This document shows positions 44,343-52,772 of a stretch of DNA of 64,000 nucleotides, piece after piece (position 1 is the stretch's first letter; every line of letters begins with the position of its first letter). The position numbers and the translations under genes are program-made. Source of the stretch: an uncultured Prevotellaceae bacterium (lineage in GTDB: Bacteria > Bacteroidota > Bacteroidia > Bacteroidales > Bacteroidaceae); assembly GCA_902781315.1 (NCBI GenBank), contig CACZIT010000016.1, positions 1-64,000 on the forward strand. Direction: 5' to 3'. The notes under the pieces were generated by a model. It did not search any database and was not told where the DNA came from. It saw nothing but the letters and a program-made list of their open reading frames with translations.

Positions 44343-45467
44343 TCAGTCGTTGAGCAGCATCGGCATGATAAGCATCAGCACGTCCTGGTTCTCAGGCTGC
44401 GAGACAGGCACGATGATTCCTGCACGGCTGGGGTCGGCAAGCTCCACCTGCACTTCGTCGCCCTGGAGGTTGTTGAGAATCTCTGAAAGCGAGCTGCCCT
44501 TGAAACCGATGCTCATGGTCTGGCCGGCATATTCGCAGGTGATCACTTCCTTGGCACTTGTTGCAAAGTCGATGTCTTCAGACGACAGCTCGAGTTTGCC
44601 TGCATCCAGATGGAAACGAATGAGCTGGCTGCTCTCGCTGGCAAACGGAAGCACGCGCTTCAGGGCACCGATGAGCGAGCGGCGGTCGATGGTCAGCTGG
44701 TTGGGGTTGTTCTGCGGAATCACGGAGTTGTAGTTAGGATAACGGCCCTCGATGAGACGGCAGGTCAGCGTGCCGTCAGCAAAATTAATCTCGGCCGAGC
44801 GGTCGTCAAACTTGATGACTACATCGCCACCGTCTTTGCCCAGCACGTTTTTCAGCAGCGTGGCGGGCTTCTTCGGCAGGATGAAAGCGGCAGGATTCTC
44901 ACTCTTGATGGCGAAGTTCTTGTTGCGCACGAGCTTGTGGCCGTCGCTGGCCACCACATTGAGGCACTCCGGCGTGAGGTCGAAGTAGATGCCGTTCATC
45001 ACAGGGCGAAGCTCGTCCTGAGCAGTGGCAAAGATACTGCGTGAGATATTGTCGGCAAGCACTTGCGATTCCATCGTGATGACTGTGGCACCGTCGGGAA
45101 TGGGCTGAGTGCGGGGATATTCATCGGCATTCTGTGCGGTGAAGTTATAGAGACCATTCTGATAGATGATCTTCACGGTGAGGGCCACGGTGTCGATTTC
45201 GAAAGTCAGCGGTTGCTCGGGCAGTTCCTTCATGGCGTCGAGCAGCGTACGGTTGGGGACAGCAAAGCTTCCCTCGCCATCAGCAGCATCCAGGGCCAGC
45301 GTGGAACGCATGACGTTTTCGCTGTCACTTGCAGTGATGTTGAGTTGCTGGTTTCTCACTTCAAAGAGGAAGCTGTCGAGGATGGGCAGCGAGTTTTTGC
45401 TGTTGATGACGCGTGCCAATGTTTGCAGACGACCATTCAAAGCAGTGCTTGATAATGTAAATCTCAT
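44343..45467 (-). CDS. dnaN: DNA polymerase III subunit beta (sliding clamp)
   Basis: The beta clamp that encircles DNA and holds polymerase III. The 374-residue protein has the three-domain clamp pattern: MRFTLSSTALNGRLQTLARVINSKNSLPILDSF, then NRTLLDAMKELPEQ, and a C-terminal NRRSLIGALKRV-like repeat ending IIVPVSQPENQDVLMLIMPMLL. It has its own promoter and leads the exonuclease - DUF4835 - recN run. No dnaA or replication origin is apparent nearby. Confidence 0.96.
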   Translation of the reverse strand: MRFTLSSTALNGRLQTLARVINSKNSLPILDSFLFEVRNQQLNITASDSENVMRSTLALDAADGEGSFAVPNRTLLDAMKELPEQPLTFEIDTVALTVKIIYQNGLYNFTAQNADEYPRTQPIPDGATVITMESQVLADNISRSIFATAQDELRPVMNGIYFDLTPECLNVVASDGHKLVRNKNFAIKSENPAAFILPKKPATLLKNVLGKDGGDVVIKFDDRSAEINFADGTLTCRLIEGRYPNYNSVIPQNNPNQLTIDRRSLIGALKRVLPFASESSQLIRFHLDAGKLELSSEDIDFATSAKEVITCEYAGQTMSIGFKGSSLSEILNNLQGDEVQVELADPSRAGIIVPVSQPENQDVLMLIMPMLLND

Positions 45468-45532
45468 GGGTATACGGTTTTTAAAATGTTATTGTTTCTG
45501 TTCGTTAATGACAATTTTACGCTTTTATCCTA

Positions 45533-45564
45533 CAAAATTACAAAAAACCATCGGGCGAAACAAA
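45533..45564 (-). promoter_or_regulatory. dnaN promoter
   Basis: On the minus strand, TAATTTTG (45533-45540) is a -7 element and TTTG (45561-45564) lies 20 bp upstream. The predicted leader before the dnaN ATG is about 60 nt. Confidence 0.75.
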
Positions 45565-45655
45565 AAAAAGAGTGAAAAAGTTTCGGAAATTAGAACATTT
45601 TTAGTAATTTCGCAAGCGAATTCAATAAAAACAACATTTTAAATATACTATCATT

Positions 45656-46069
45656 ATGGAATTACAAGGAAAAGTGATTGCCGAAACTCCTGAACGCAGT
45701 GGTACTTCGGCAAGAGGTGAATGGAAAGTGAAAGGCTATGTCATCGAGACACACGAGCAATATCCCAAGAAGATGGTCTTTGAAGTCTTTGGAGCAGACC
45801 GTCTTGCCCGTTTCAACATACAGGTTGGCCAGGAGGTTTTGGTATCTTTTGACATCGATGCCCATGAATACAATGGCCGTTGGTTCAACAATATCCGTGC
45901 TTTCGACGTGCGCCAGGTTGATCCTGCACAGTATGGTGCAACTCCTGTGCAGTCTGCTCCCTTTACAGCCCCGGTGGCTGGTGGTGCTGCACCTCAGCCT
46001 GAAAACGCTCCGTTCCCTGGTCCGGCTCCTGCTGCCGAGGGTGAGAGCACTGACGACCTGCCCTTCTGA
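45656..46069 (+). CDS. DUF3127 OB-fold protein with SSB-type C-terminal tip
   Basis: A 137-residue protein. Residues 1-95 match DUF3127 and look like an OB fold (MELQGKVIAETPERSGTSARG, WKVKGYVIET, NNIRAFDVRQVD). A Pro/Ala/Gly-rich linker (97-127) follows. The last residues are ESTDDLPF, the same acidic-hydrophobic tip that ends bacterial SSB proteins (E. coli DDDIPF). The whole architecture is that of an SSB: OB fold, flexible linker, DDxPF. It is divergent from dnaN. A DNA-binding or recruiting role is inferred; no function is known for the family. Confidence 0.8.
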   Translation: MELQGKVIAETPERSGTSARGEWKVKGYVIETHEQYPKKMVFEVFGADRLARFNIQVGQEVLVSFDIDAHEYNGRWFNNIRAFDVRQVDPAQYGATPVQSAPFTAPVAGGAAPQPENAPFPGPAPAAEGESTDDLPF

Positions 46070-46095
46070 TTTCGCAAAAACAGCATATGTAGTAT

Positions 46096-46137
46096 AAAGG
46101 CTGAAAGGATTCTTCACCGATTCCCTTCAGCCTTTTT
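46096..46137. terminator. bidirectional terminator between the DUF3127 gene and fbp
   Basis: AAAGGCTGAA and TTCAGCCTTTTT form a strong stem with A- and T-rich flanks, extended by GG/CC. It lies between convergent genes. Confidence 0.85.
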
Positions 46138-46161
46138 AGTAAAACAACTGGTCTTCCGGAC

Positions 46162-48057
46162 TTACACTCCCAACAGTTTCTCTTTGATGTAGCCATGCCT
46201 GTAGGCATACAACAGGTGCTCCAGGTCGCGAATCTGGCGACGTAGTTCCATGCCTCGGTCGGTATCGGCTACCAGCATGCGGTGGTTGGCCATTTCAACA
46301 ATCTGGCGGGTCGACTTGATGTCGGTACCTCGCCTGATGGCATCGCTCACCGACAAGAATGGCTCGTGCTGAACAAGTTCAAACCCTCGGCTGTGATAGA
46401 CCAGTGTGTATCCGGCAATACCTGTAGTCTTGTGATAAGCCTGCGAGAATCCTCCGTCGATGACCATGAGCCTTCCGTCGGCCTTGATGGGATTTTCTCC
46501 TTCGGCAGCATGCACTGGAACGTGGCCGTTGATGATGTGTCGGTGTTCGCCTGTGACGCCAAACGCATCCATGATGTGTTCCATCACCTTGCTGTCGTCC
46601 CTCATGCGGAAATAGTTTCCTTTTTCTTCGCGCCAAGACTCCTTGTCTGTCATGAAGTAACGCTCGAAGGTCGCCATTTTTGACTTGTTGAACAATGGGC
46701 TGTCGGGACCACACCATAGGTAAAGGAAGAAGTCGATGGCATTGCGTCGTTCTTCCGGCTCCGTGTCGTTTTGGAATGCGGCACGAATAGTCGTTTCGAT
46801 GTTTTCGAGCAGTTCCCTGCCAGAGCCCATTTCCATCACCTCACGCAAAGACCCGTCGTCGTTCAGGGGGATGGATGCATGGAAAAGCAGATTTCCGTTG
46901 CAGATATTATACATCGATCCATGACTCAGCAGCAATTGCATGTGGCCCTGAAGTTTTTCGCTGACTCGGAACGAATGTCGGAGTTTTTTTACTAACTCGC
47001 GCTCAGCATCGGTCAGCGGTGATGGGGTGGGGAAATAGAGTTGGGCCCGTTCTTCCATCTTCCACTCGGGATGGCGCAGATAGGTTTCAGCCTCCAACTT
47101 GAACTGGAGCAAGCTCACAGCTTTGTGCATCTGGGCCATCAGTCGGCGGGTCTTCTCGTCAAGTTGTCCTGAGCCAGCGCTTGTGATAGGTTCAAAGCCA
47201 TCGCAGGGATCGTCTTTCAGCGTTTCCATAGCCCATGTGGCAAGTGGCAGAAGGCTGATGCCGTAGCCATCTTCCAGGGTACGCATGTTGGCATAGCGAA
47301 GAGAAAGCCTGATGACATTGCAGATGCAAGCCTCGTTGCCTGCAGCAGCCCCCATCCAGAGCACGTCGTGGTTTCCCCAGGTGATGTCCCATTTGTGATA
47401 TTGCGCAAGGGTGTCCATAATGATGTGGGCACCTGTTCCGCGGTCAAAGATGTCGCCGAGAATGTGCAGCTGGTCGATGGCAAGCCTTTGGATGACAGAA
47501 GCTATGGCACAGATGAAATCGTCAGCTCGCCCTGTGGAAATAATGGTGGAGATAATCACATTCACATAGGCTGCCTTATTGTGGTCGTCGGTGCTTTCAT
47601 GCAGCAATTCCTCGATGATATAGGCAAAGTCCTGAGGCAAGGCCTTGCGCACTTTCGAGCGGGTGTATTTGCTGGAAACATCGCGGCATACGCTCACCAA
47701 CTGGTGTATCGTGATGTGATACCAGTCCTGCAGGTCTTTTTCCTGAGCCTTCACGAGTTGAATCTTCTGCTCGGGATAGTATATCAGTGTGCACAACTCC
47801 CTTTTCTCGGCTTCGCGCAACGTGTTGCCAAAGATGTCGTTCACCTTTCTCTTGATACTGCCTGAAGCATTCTTCAGCACGTGCTGGAATGCTTTATACT
47901 CGCCGTGTAAGTCGGCCAGGAAATGTTCCGTCCCCTTTGGCAGATTCAGTATGGCTTGCAGATTAATGATTTCCGTAGCAGCATCCGCTATCGTAGGGAA
48001 ACTGTGAGCCAGCAATTCCAGATAGCGCAAGTCGCGTTTGATGTCATTTTTCTTCAT
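46162..48057 (-). CDS. fbp: fructose-1,6-bisphosphatase class 3
   Basis: The gluconeogenic phosphatase that removes the 1-phosphate of fructose 1,6-bisphosphate, of the class III (Firmicutes/Bacteroidota) type with a metallophosphatase fold. Metal-binding motifs are LHILGDIFDRGTGAH, TWGNHDVLWMGA and NGHVPVHA. The 631-residue length is typical. The start at ATG 48057 (MKKNDIKRDLRYLELLAHSF) was chosen because the longer frame runs back through tRNA-Lys. I find no consensus promoter between tRNA-Lys and this start. Confidence 0.95.
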   Translation of the reverse strand: MKKNDIKRDLRYLELLAHSFPTIADAATEIINLQAILNLPKGTEHFLADLHGEYKAFQHVLKNASGSIKRKVNDIFGNTLREAEKRELCTLIYYPEQKIQLVKAQEKDLQDWYHITIHQLVSVCRDVSSKYTRSKVRKALPQDFAYIIEELLHESTDDHNKAAYVNVIISTIISTGRADDFICAIASVIQRLAIDQLHILGDIFDRGTGAHIIMDTLAQYHKWDITWGNHDVLWMGAAAGNEACICNVIRLSLRYANMRTLEDGYGISLLPLATWAMETLKDDPCDGFEPITSAGSGQLDEKTRRLMAQMHKAVSLLQFKLEAETYLRHPEWKMEERAQLYFPTPSPLTDAERELVKKLRHSFRVSEKLQGHMQLLLSHGSMYNICNGNLLFHASIPLNDDGSLREVMEMGSGRELLENIETTIRAAFQNDTEPEERRNAIDFFLYLWCGPDSPLFNKSKMATFERYFMTDKESWREEKGNYFRMRDDSKVMEHIMDAFGVTGEHRHIINGHVPVHAAEGENPIKADGRLMVIDGGFSQAYHKTTGIAGYTLVYHSRGFELVQHEPFLSVSDAIRRGTDIKSTRQIVEMANHRMLVADTDRGMELRRQIRDLEHLLYAYRHGYIKEKLLGV

Positions 48058-48083
48058 ATTTGTAGTCTTTTGACATAAACAAT

Positions 48084-48113
48084 AAAAAGAGGTCTCGTGC
48101 GGACCTCTTTTTT
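48084..48113. terminator. terminator between tRNA-Lys and fbp
   Basis: AAAAAGAGGTC and GGACCTCTTTTTT form a perfect short stem around TCGTGC. It sits four bases past the tRNA-Lys 3' end and 27 bases before the fbp start. Transcription of fbp from the tRNA promoter would have to pass it. Confidence 0.85.
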
Positions 48114-48116
48114 CCG

Positions 48117-48189
48117 TGATCCGCTTGGGGCTCGAACCCAAGACCCCAACATTAAAAGTGTTGTGCTCTACCAACTGAGCTAGCGGATC
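48117..48189 (-). tRNA. tRNA-Lys (anticodon TTT)
   Basis: A 73-nt cloverleaf with acceptor GATCCGC / GCGGATC, D-arm AGCTCAGTTGGTAGAGC, anticodon loop CTTTTAA (TTT) and T-arm TTGGG-TTCGAGC-CCCAA. The discriminator is A and CCA is not encoded. Confidence 0.95.
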
Positions 48190-48237
48190 TCCCTGTTTTC
48201 TTCCTTACGATTGCATGCAATCTTCAGAAAGCGAGTG

Positions 48238-48269
48238 CAAAGGTACTACCTTTTTTTTATTCCGCCAAA
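48238..48269 (-). promoter_or_regulatory. tRNA-Lys promoter
   Basis: On the minus strand, TACCTTTG (48238-48245) and TTTG (48266-48269) are spaced by 20 bp. The -33 box lies inside the last codons of the AI-2E permease gene, so the promoter is embedded in the upstream gene's 3' end. Confidence 0.75.
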
Positions 48270-49441
48270 TTTTCGGGCAACTTTTCTTCATTTATTGCTT
48301 CTTTTGCTACTATAGTGTTGCCAACAGCCTCATTTAGAGTACCTGGTTGCGGCTGTTCCGGCACTACAGGTTCGTCTTCGTTCTCACGTGTGACGTATCG
48401 TTGATAGTAAGCAATGAGAAGCGTCGTCAGGGGCAGGGCAATGATCAGGCCGATGAATCCGAGCAGCGCGCCCCACACCGATAGAGAGAGCAGCAGGATG
48501 GCTGGGTTCAGCCCCATAGCATGCCCCATGATTTTCGGTGTGACCACCATGTCGATGATAATCTGCACGATGGCAAACACGGCCACAGCTGCCAGCAGGA
48601 TGAGCCAGAAGTTCTGACCCGTATCGGCAGCTTTCAGCAAGGCCAGCAATGCCGTAGGAATCAGGGCGAAAGTATGCAGATAAGGCACCAGGTCCATGAT
48701 TCCTATCATGATGCCAAGGCCGATGGCCATCGGGAAATCAATAATGGTGAAACCGATGCAGAACAAGATGCCCATCGTCAGTGCCACCAGGCTCTGGCCT
48801 CGAATATAGTTGTTCAGTTCCCTCTCAACATCCTTCATCAACTCGTGCCAGAAAGGACGCGCTTTCTTCGGGAAAATCTTGATCCAGTTGTTCGTGAGAT
48901 ACTCATAGTCGAGCAGTATGAAAAACATATATAATAAGGTAATGAGCGATGCCACAATGCTGATAACCACACTGGCTGTCTGGCCGAGGAAATTGAATAA
49001 TTGCGGCATTGCTTTCTGCAATCCATTGGTAAAGTCCTTACTGCGGAAGAACTGTTCAATCTCAGCCTGATTCTCTTGCAGCCACTGCTGAATGGCCCCA
49101 GGAATGCTGTCGATATTTGCAGAGACGTGAATATACTTGGTGACCAGCGAACCCAGTTTCTGGAATTGCTCAATCATAGGAGGTATAATCAGATAAACCA
49201 CCAAGGCAATGACGGCCGTCACTCCGATGAAAGTCACGATGATGCTCAACGCACGTGTAGGAACGTGCAAACGATACTGCACAAACTTGACGACGGGATA
49301 GAGCAGATAGGCCAGCAACCAGGCAACAAAGAAGGGTAGCAGCACGTTGCTAAGGTAATTGACGGCTACCAACACAAAGAGTATCAGCGCCCCAACACCA
49401 GCCCAGCGTATAAACTTGTCGAACGTTATTTTTTCTTGCAT
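48257..49441 (-). CDS. AI-2E family transporter
   Basis: A 394-residue polytopic inner-membrane protein with seven to eight hydrophobic segments and the family pattern: LPFFVAWLLAYLLYPVVKFVQ, a central extracytoplasmic helical region (about 85-150), SLITLLYMFFILLDYEYL, GIMIGIMDLVPY and VVTPKIMGHAMGLNPAILLLS. Despite the name, members export various substrates or exchange ions, so autoinducer transport should not be assumed. It is six bases from the tdk stop and may share its promoter. Confidence 0.9.
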   Translation of the reverse strand: MQEKITFDKFIRWAGVGALILFVLVAVNYLSNVLLPFFVAWLLAYLLYPVVKFVQYRLHVPTRALSIIVTFIGVTAVIALVVYLIIPPMIEQFQKLGSLVTKYIHVSANIDSIPGAIQQWLQENQAEIEQFFRSKDFTNGLQKAMPQLFNFLGQTASVVISIVASLITLLYMFFILLDYEYLTNNWIKIFPKKARPFWHELMKDVERELNNYIRGQSLVALTMGILFCIGFTIIDFPMAIGLGIMIGIMDLVPYLHTFALIPTALLALLKAADTGQNFWLILLAAVAVFAIVQIIIDMVVTPKIMGHAMGLNPAILLLSLSVWGALLGFIGLIIALPLTTLLIAYYQRYVTRENEDEPVVPEQPQPGTLNEAVGNTIVAKEAINEEKLPENLAE

Positions 49442-49447
49442 AATTGA

Positions 49448-50056
49448 TTAGTCAGCTTTTTCGTTTTCCTTATTCTCGTCCTCAGCTTTGACGGCTTGCA
49501 GATAGCAGTCGCGGCAAAGAGGTTCGTATTCCATCTTTTCGCCCAACAGCACCCGTCTCTCGTTATGCACAAGTCGGTGGCTGAGATAAGCAAGATTGCC
49601 GCAGCGCACACAAATGGCATGGACTTTCGTCACATCATCGGCAATGGCACACAGGGCAGGCATCGGACCAAAGGGCACACCGCGGAAGTCCATATCGAGA
49701 CCTGCTACGATGACGCGCACGCCTCGATTGGCCAGTTCGTTGCAAACCTCAACCAGTCCCATGTCCAGAAACTGAGCTTCATCGATTCCCACCACCTCGA
49801 TGTCAGACGAAAGCAGCAGAATGCTCGAGGATGTCTCTACAGGTGTCGAAGGAATGGCATTCTGGTCGTGGCTGACAACATCGTTGTCCGAGTAACGAGT
49901 GTCAATGGCAGGCTTGAATATCTCTACACGCTGCTTAGCAAACTTGGCGCGTTTCATCCGGCGGATGAGTTCCTCGGTCTTGCCCGAGAACATTGATCCG
50001 CACACAACTTCTATTCTGCCGGGGCGATGTGATTCCCCCTCAATGTGATGTGTCAT
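49448..50056 (-). CDS. tdk: thymidine kinase
   Basis: A type II thymidine kinase that phosphorylates thymidine for salvage. It has the P-loop [14 protein letters not shown], a Walker B-like [11 protein letters not shown], and the zinc ribbon cysteines CVRCGN and later CRDC. The start at ATG 50056 ([14 protein letters not shown], 202 residues) was preferred over the in-frame ATG at 50092, because the consensus -7 element sits only two bases before the latter. It is divergent from rsmI. Confidence 0.94.
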   Translation of the reverse strand: MTHHIEGESHRPGRIEVVCGSMFSGKTEELIRRMKRAKFAKQRVEIFKPAIDTRYSDNDVVSHDQNAIPSTPVETSSSILLLSSDIEVVGIDEAQFLDMGLVEVCNELANRGVRVIVAGLDMDFRGVPFGPMPALCAIADDVTKVHAICVRCGNLAYLSHRLVHNERRVLLGEKMEYEPLCRDCYLQAVKAEDENKENEKAD

Positions 50057-50093
50057 CTTACTTTTTTCCGGTTGATATTTGATTATTTCCATG

Positions 50094-50125
50094 CAAAATT
50101 ACAAAGACGTTTTAAAAATTGCAAA
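50094..50125 (-). promoter_or_regulatory. tdk promoter
   Basis: On the minus strand, TAATTTTG (50094-50101) and TTTG (50122-50125) are spaced by 20 bp. It gives a leader of about 30 nt to ATG 50056 and none to the upstream ATG. Confidence 0.7.
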
Positions 50126-50140
50126 GAAATTGCCACTTTT

Positions 50141-50171
50141 TTTGTTAATGAAGATTATTTAACTATCTTTG
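50141..50171 (+). promoter_or_regulatory. rsmI promoter
   Basis: TTTG (50141-50144) and TATCTTTG (50164-50171) are spaced by 19 bp. The leader to ATG 50208 is about 33 nt. It is back to back with the tdk promoter. Confidence 0.75.
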
Positions 50172-50207
50172 TGGCGATAAAATCGCAAACGAAGAAGGAA
50201 AATTGAC

Positions 50208-50912
50208 ATGTTGTACATTATTCCTACACCAGTAGGCAATCTGGAGGACATGACAATGCGTGCAGTCCGACTTCTGAAGGAAGCCGACGTCGTACTTGCT
50301 GAGGACACCCGTACATCGGGCATCCTCCTAAAGCATTTCGACATACAAAACCGCCTGATGTCGCACCATAAGTTCAACGAACATGGCACCAGCGCATCTG
50401 TGGTGGAGCGGCTGAAAGCAGGGCAGACCGTAGCTCTCATCAGCGACGCAGGCACACCAGGCATCAGCGATCCTGGCTTTTTCCTGGTGCGCGAGGCTGT
50501 TGCTGCAGGTATCGAGGTACAGACCTTGCCTGGTCCTACCGCCTGCATCCCGGCATTGGTATCAAGCGGACTGCCTTGCGACAGATTCTGCTTCGAAGGA
50601 TTCCTGCCGCAAAAGAAAGGACGCCAGACTCATCTGGACTCGTTGAAGGAAGAATCGCGGACAATGGTCTTCTACGAATCGCCCTTCCGTCTGGTGAAGA
50701 CCTTGCAGCAGTTTGCCGAGGCGTTCGGCACCGACAGGCAGGTTAGCGTCAGTCGTGAAATATCGAAGATACACGAAGAACACGTGCGAGGGACGCTGGC
50801 CGAAGTCATTGAGCATTTCACGACCACTCCGCCGAAGGGCGAAATAGTGATTGTTCTTGCCGGAAAAGCAAAGGTGAAGTCAAAAGCAAAACAAAACGAT
50901 AAAACTGATTAA
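50208..50912 (+). CDS. rsmI: 16S rRNA (cytidine(1402)-2'-O)-methyltransferase
   Basis: RsmI 2'-O-methylates C1402 in the 16S rRNA decoding centre. It is a tetrapyrrole-methylase-fold enzyme opening with YIIPTPVGNLEDMTMRAVRLL. It then shows ADVVLAEDTRTSGILLKHF, ALISDAGTPGISDPGF and the SAM-binding LPGPTACIPALVSSGLP. The 234-residue length is normal. It is 11 bp before a lipoprotein gene. Confidence 0.95.
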   Translation: MLYIIPTPVGNLEDMTMRAVRLLKEADVVLAEDTRTSGILLKHFDIQNRLMSHHKFNEHGTSASVVERLKAGQTVALISDAGTPGISDPGFFLVREAVAAGIEVQTLPGPTACIPALVSSGLPCDRFCFEGFLPQKKGRQTHLDSLKEESRTMVFYESPFRLVKTLQQFAEAFGTDRQVSVSREISKIHEEHVRGTLAEVIEHFTTTPPKGEIVIVLAGKAKVKSKAKQNDKTD

Positions 50913-50923
50913 ATATTGATAAG

Positions 50924-51778
50924 ATGAAAAAATTAATGTTCGTAGCAGCAGCATTCATCATGCTTGCCGCAACAAGTTGTAAGAATGAGCCGCGTGTTGC
51001 TCCTGTAGTCGACACGACGACACGTGATTCTTTGCAGAAAATCATTGACCAGAAGGACAATGAAATCAACGACATGATGTCGACTCTGAACGAAATTCAA
51101 GAGGGCTTCCGCGAAATTGCACAGGCTGAAAACCGCGTGAGCATCGTGAAAGACGGCGAACGTACTGACAAGGCCCAGCAGATTCGCGAGAACATCCAGT
51201 TCATCTCGAACACCATGAAGCGTAATCGTGAACTGATCAACAAACTGCAGCAGCAGGTGCGCGAGAGCTCTGTGAAAGGCGATCAGTTGAAGGCTACCAT
51301 CGACGGACTGGTGAAGCAGTTGGAGGAAAAAGACCAGCAGCTGCAGCAGTTGCGTGCTGAGTTGGATTCGAAAGACATCCATATCTCCGAACTCGATGAG
51401 ACCATCTCGAATCTTAACACTCACGTGGAAGACCTTACCACAGAGAGCAAGAAGAAGAGCGAGACCATCAGCACACAAGACAAGCAGCTCAATACAGCCT
51501 GGTTTGTCTTTGGCACCAAGAAGGAACTGAAGGAACAGCACATCCTGGAAGGCGACCGCGTTCTGCAGTCGAACTTCAACAACAGCTATTTCACGAAGAT
51601 CGACATCCGTGTCGACAAGGAAATCAAGCTCTACTCGAAGTCGGCTAAGATCCTGACCATGCACCCCTCGAGCAGCTATACGCTGCAGCAGGATGCCAAC
51701 AAGCAGTATGTGCTGCGTATCACCAATCCGCAACTCTTCTGGTCGACCAGCAAGTATCTGGTGATACTCGTTAAATAA
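50924..51778 (+). CDS. coiled-coil lipoprotein (Cbp1-like)
   Basis: A 284-residue lipoprotein (signal MKKLMFVAAAFIML, lipobox ending AATSC, Cys19). The middle (about 40-185) is a long coiled coil rich in Gln, Glu and Lys (KLQQQVRESSVKGDQLKATI, QLEEKDQQLQQLRAELDSKD). The C-terminal 90 residues are beta-rich and may form a small surface domain. Related Bacteroidales proteins are annotated as Cbp1-type collagen-binding adhesins, but binding cannot be judged here. It follows rsmI by 11 bp and probably shares its promoter. Confidence 0.75.
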   Translation: MKKLMFVAAAFIMLAATSCKNEPRVAPVVDTTTRDSLQKIIDQKDNEINDMMSTLNEIQEGFREIAQAENRVSIVKDGERTDKAQQIRENIQFISNTMKRNRELINKLQQQVRESSVKGDQLKATIDGLVKQLEEKDQQLQQLRAELDSKDIHISELDETISNLNTHVEDLTTESKKKSETISTQDKQLNTAWFVFGTKKELKEQHILEGDRVLQSNFNNSYFTKIDIRVDKEIKLYSKSAKILTMHPSSSYTLQQDANKQYVLRITNPQLFWSTSKYLVILVK

Positions 51779-51801
51779 GAATCAAGAAAACAATTATCAT
51801 C

Positions 51802-51841
51802 AAGGCGGTAACACAGCAACCAATGTGTTATCGCCTTTTTT
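51802..51841. terminator. terminator overlapping the tadA 3' end
   Basis: AAGGCGGTAACACA pairs with TGTGTTATCGCCTTTTTT around an 8-nt loop. It ends the rsmI-lipoprotein transcript. The 3' arm and T-tract are also the last codons and stop of tadA on the opposite strand (51828 onward). Confidence 0.85.
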
Positions 51842-52283
51842 CTTTGAAGAACCGTTGCATCATCTCCCGGCTTTCGTCAGCAAGTACCCCCTCGCACGTA
51901 GCACACTTGGGATGAAGGACGTTGGGGGCATAGCGTCTGAAACCGCGCTTTTCGTCAGGTGCACCATAGACCACACGGCTCATTTGCGCCCATCCGATAG
52001 CACCCGCGCACATAGGGCAGGGCTCCACCGTCACGTAGAGGGTGCAGTCATTCAGGTATTTCCCTCCAAGCATGTTGGCTGCCATCGTGATGGCCTGCAT
52101 CTCGGCATGAGCCGTCACGTCGTGCAGCGTTTCCGTCAGATTGTGGGCACGCGCTATCACCCTGTCGCGGCAAACAATGACAGCCCCAATGGGAATCTCG
52201 CCTTGCCGTTCAGCTTGTTGAGCCTCGGCAAGCGCCATCTGCATGTAGCGTTCGTCCTTTTTTTGCTGTTCTTCCTGTGTCAT
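51828..52283 (-). CDS. tadA: tRNA-specific adenosine deaminase / nucleoside deaminase
   Basis: A 151-residue zinc deaminase that converts A34 to inosine in tRNA-Arg. The zinc site is HAEMQAI (His and the proton-shuttle Glu) and PCPMCAGAIGW (two Cys). The C-terminal basic tail ends FFKEKRR. A -7-like TAATTTTG on the minus strand (52289-52296) lies five bases before the ATG, so the transcript may be nearly leaderless. It is divergent from yraN. Confidence 0.88.
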   Translation of the reverse strand: MTQEEQQKKDERYMQMALAEAQQAERQGEIPIGAVIVCRDRVIARAHNLTETLHDVTAHAEMQAITMAANMLGGKYLNDCTLYVTVEPCPMCAGAIGWAQMSRVVYGAPDEKRGFRRYAPNVLHPKCATCEGVLADESREMMQRFFKEKRR

Positions 52284-52305
52284 GCGTGCAAAATTACATA
52301 TTTAT

Positions 52306-52336
52306 TTTGAAGTATGAAATAAAATTAGTACATTTG
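52306..52336 (+). promoter_or_regulatory. yraN promoter
   Basis: TTTG (52306-52309) and TACATTTG (52329-52336) are spaced by 19 bp. It probably drives yraN, birA and perhaps pyrH. Confidence 0.7.
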
Positions 52337-52368
52337 CATGGATTTTTTTATTCACGACAAAAACAATC

Positions 52369-52749
52369 ATGGCACAACATAACGACACCGGACACTGGGG
52401 CGAGGACCTTGCGGTGCAACATCTGAAGAGCAAAGGCTACACCATTCGCGACCGCAACTGGCGTTCCGGCCATCGAGAGATTGACATCATTGCACTAACC
52501 GAGGACATGCGTACACTTGTGTTCATTGAAGTGAAGACACGTTCTGAAAACTATCTGTTAGCACCTGAAGTCGCCATCGACCGCCAGAAAATTCGCAACA
52601 TCGGCTACGTGGCTAATTCTTACATCAAGCAGAACCGCATCAGGCTCAACTGCCGCTTTGATGTCATCACGATTATCGGCAACAAGAACGAAGGCATCCC
52701 CATCATCAAGCATTGGGAGAATGCGTTCAATCCGATGGTGGTCTATTAA
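52369..52749 (+). CDS. YraN family protein (UPF0102)
   Basis: A 126-residue protein with the restriction-endonuclease-like fold of the YraN family: GEDLAVQHLKSKGY at the start, HREIDIIAL, then VFIEVKTRS, which holds the putative catalytic Glu and Lys. The cellular role is unresolved; nuclease activity is inferred from the fold. It is followed by birA 23 bp later. Confidence 0.9.
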   Translation: MAQHNDTGHWGEDLAVQHLKSKGYTIRDRNWRSGHREIDIIALTEDMRTLVFIEVKTRSENYLLAPEVAIDRQKIRNIGYVANSYIKQNRIRLNCRFDVITIIGNKNEGIPIIKHWENAFNPMVVY

Positions 52750-52772
52750 GCTAAAAGCCTATTAAGCATTGT

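Noticed and set aside
45470-45660. Replication origin next to dnaN
   Set aside because: No DnaA-box cluster, AT-rich unwinding repeats or dnaA gene are seen; dnaN is often away from the origin in Bacteroidota.
46162-48174. Longer fbp start at 48174
   Set aside because: The extra 39 codons translate the tRNA-Lys gene and its terminator; ATG 48057 gives the family N-terminus.
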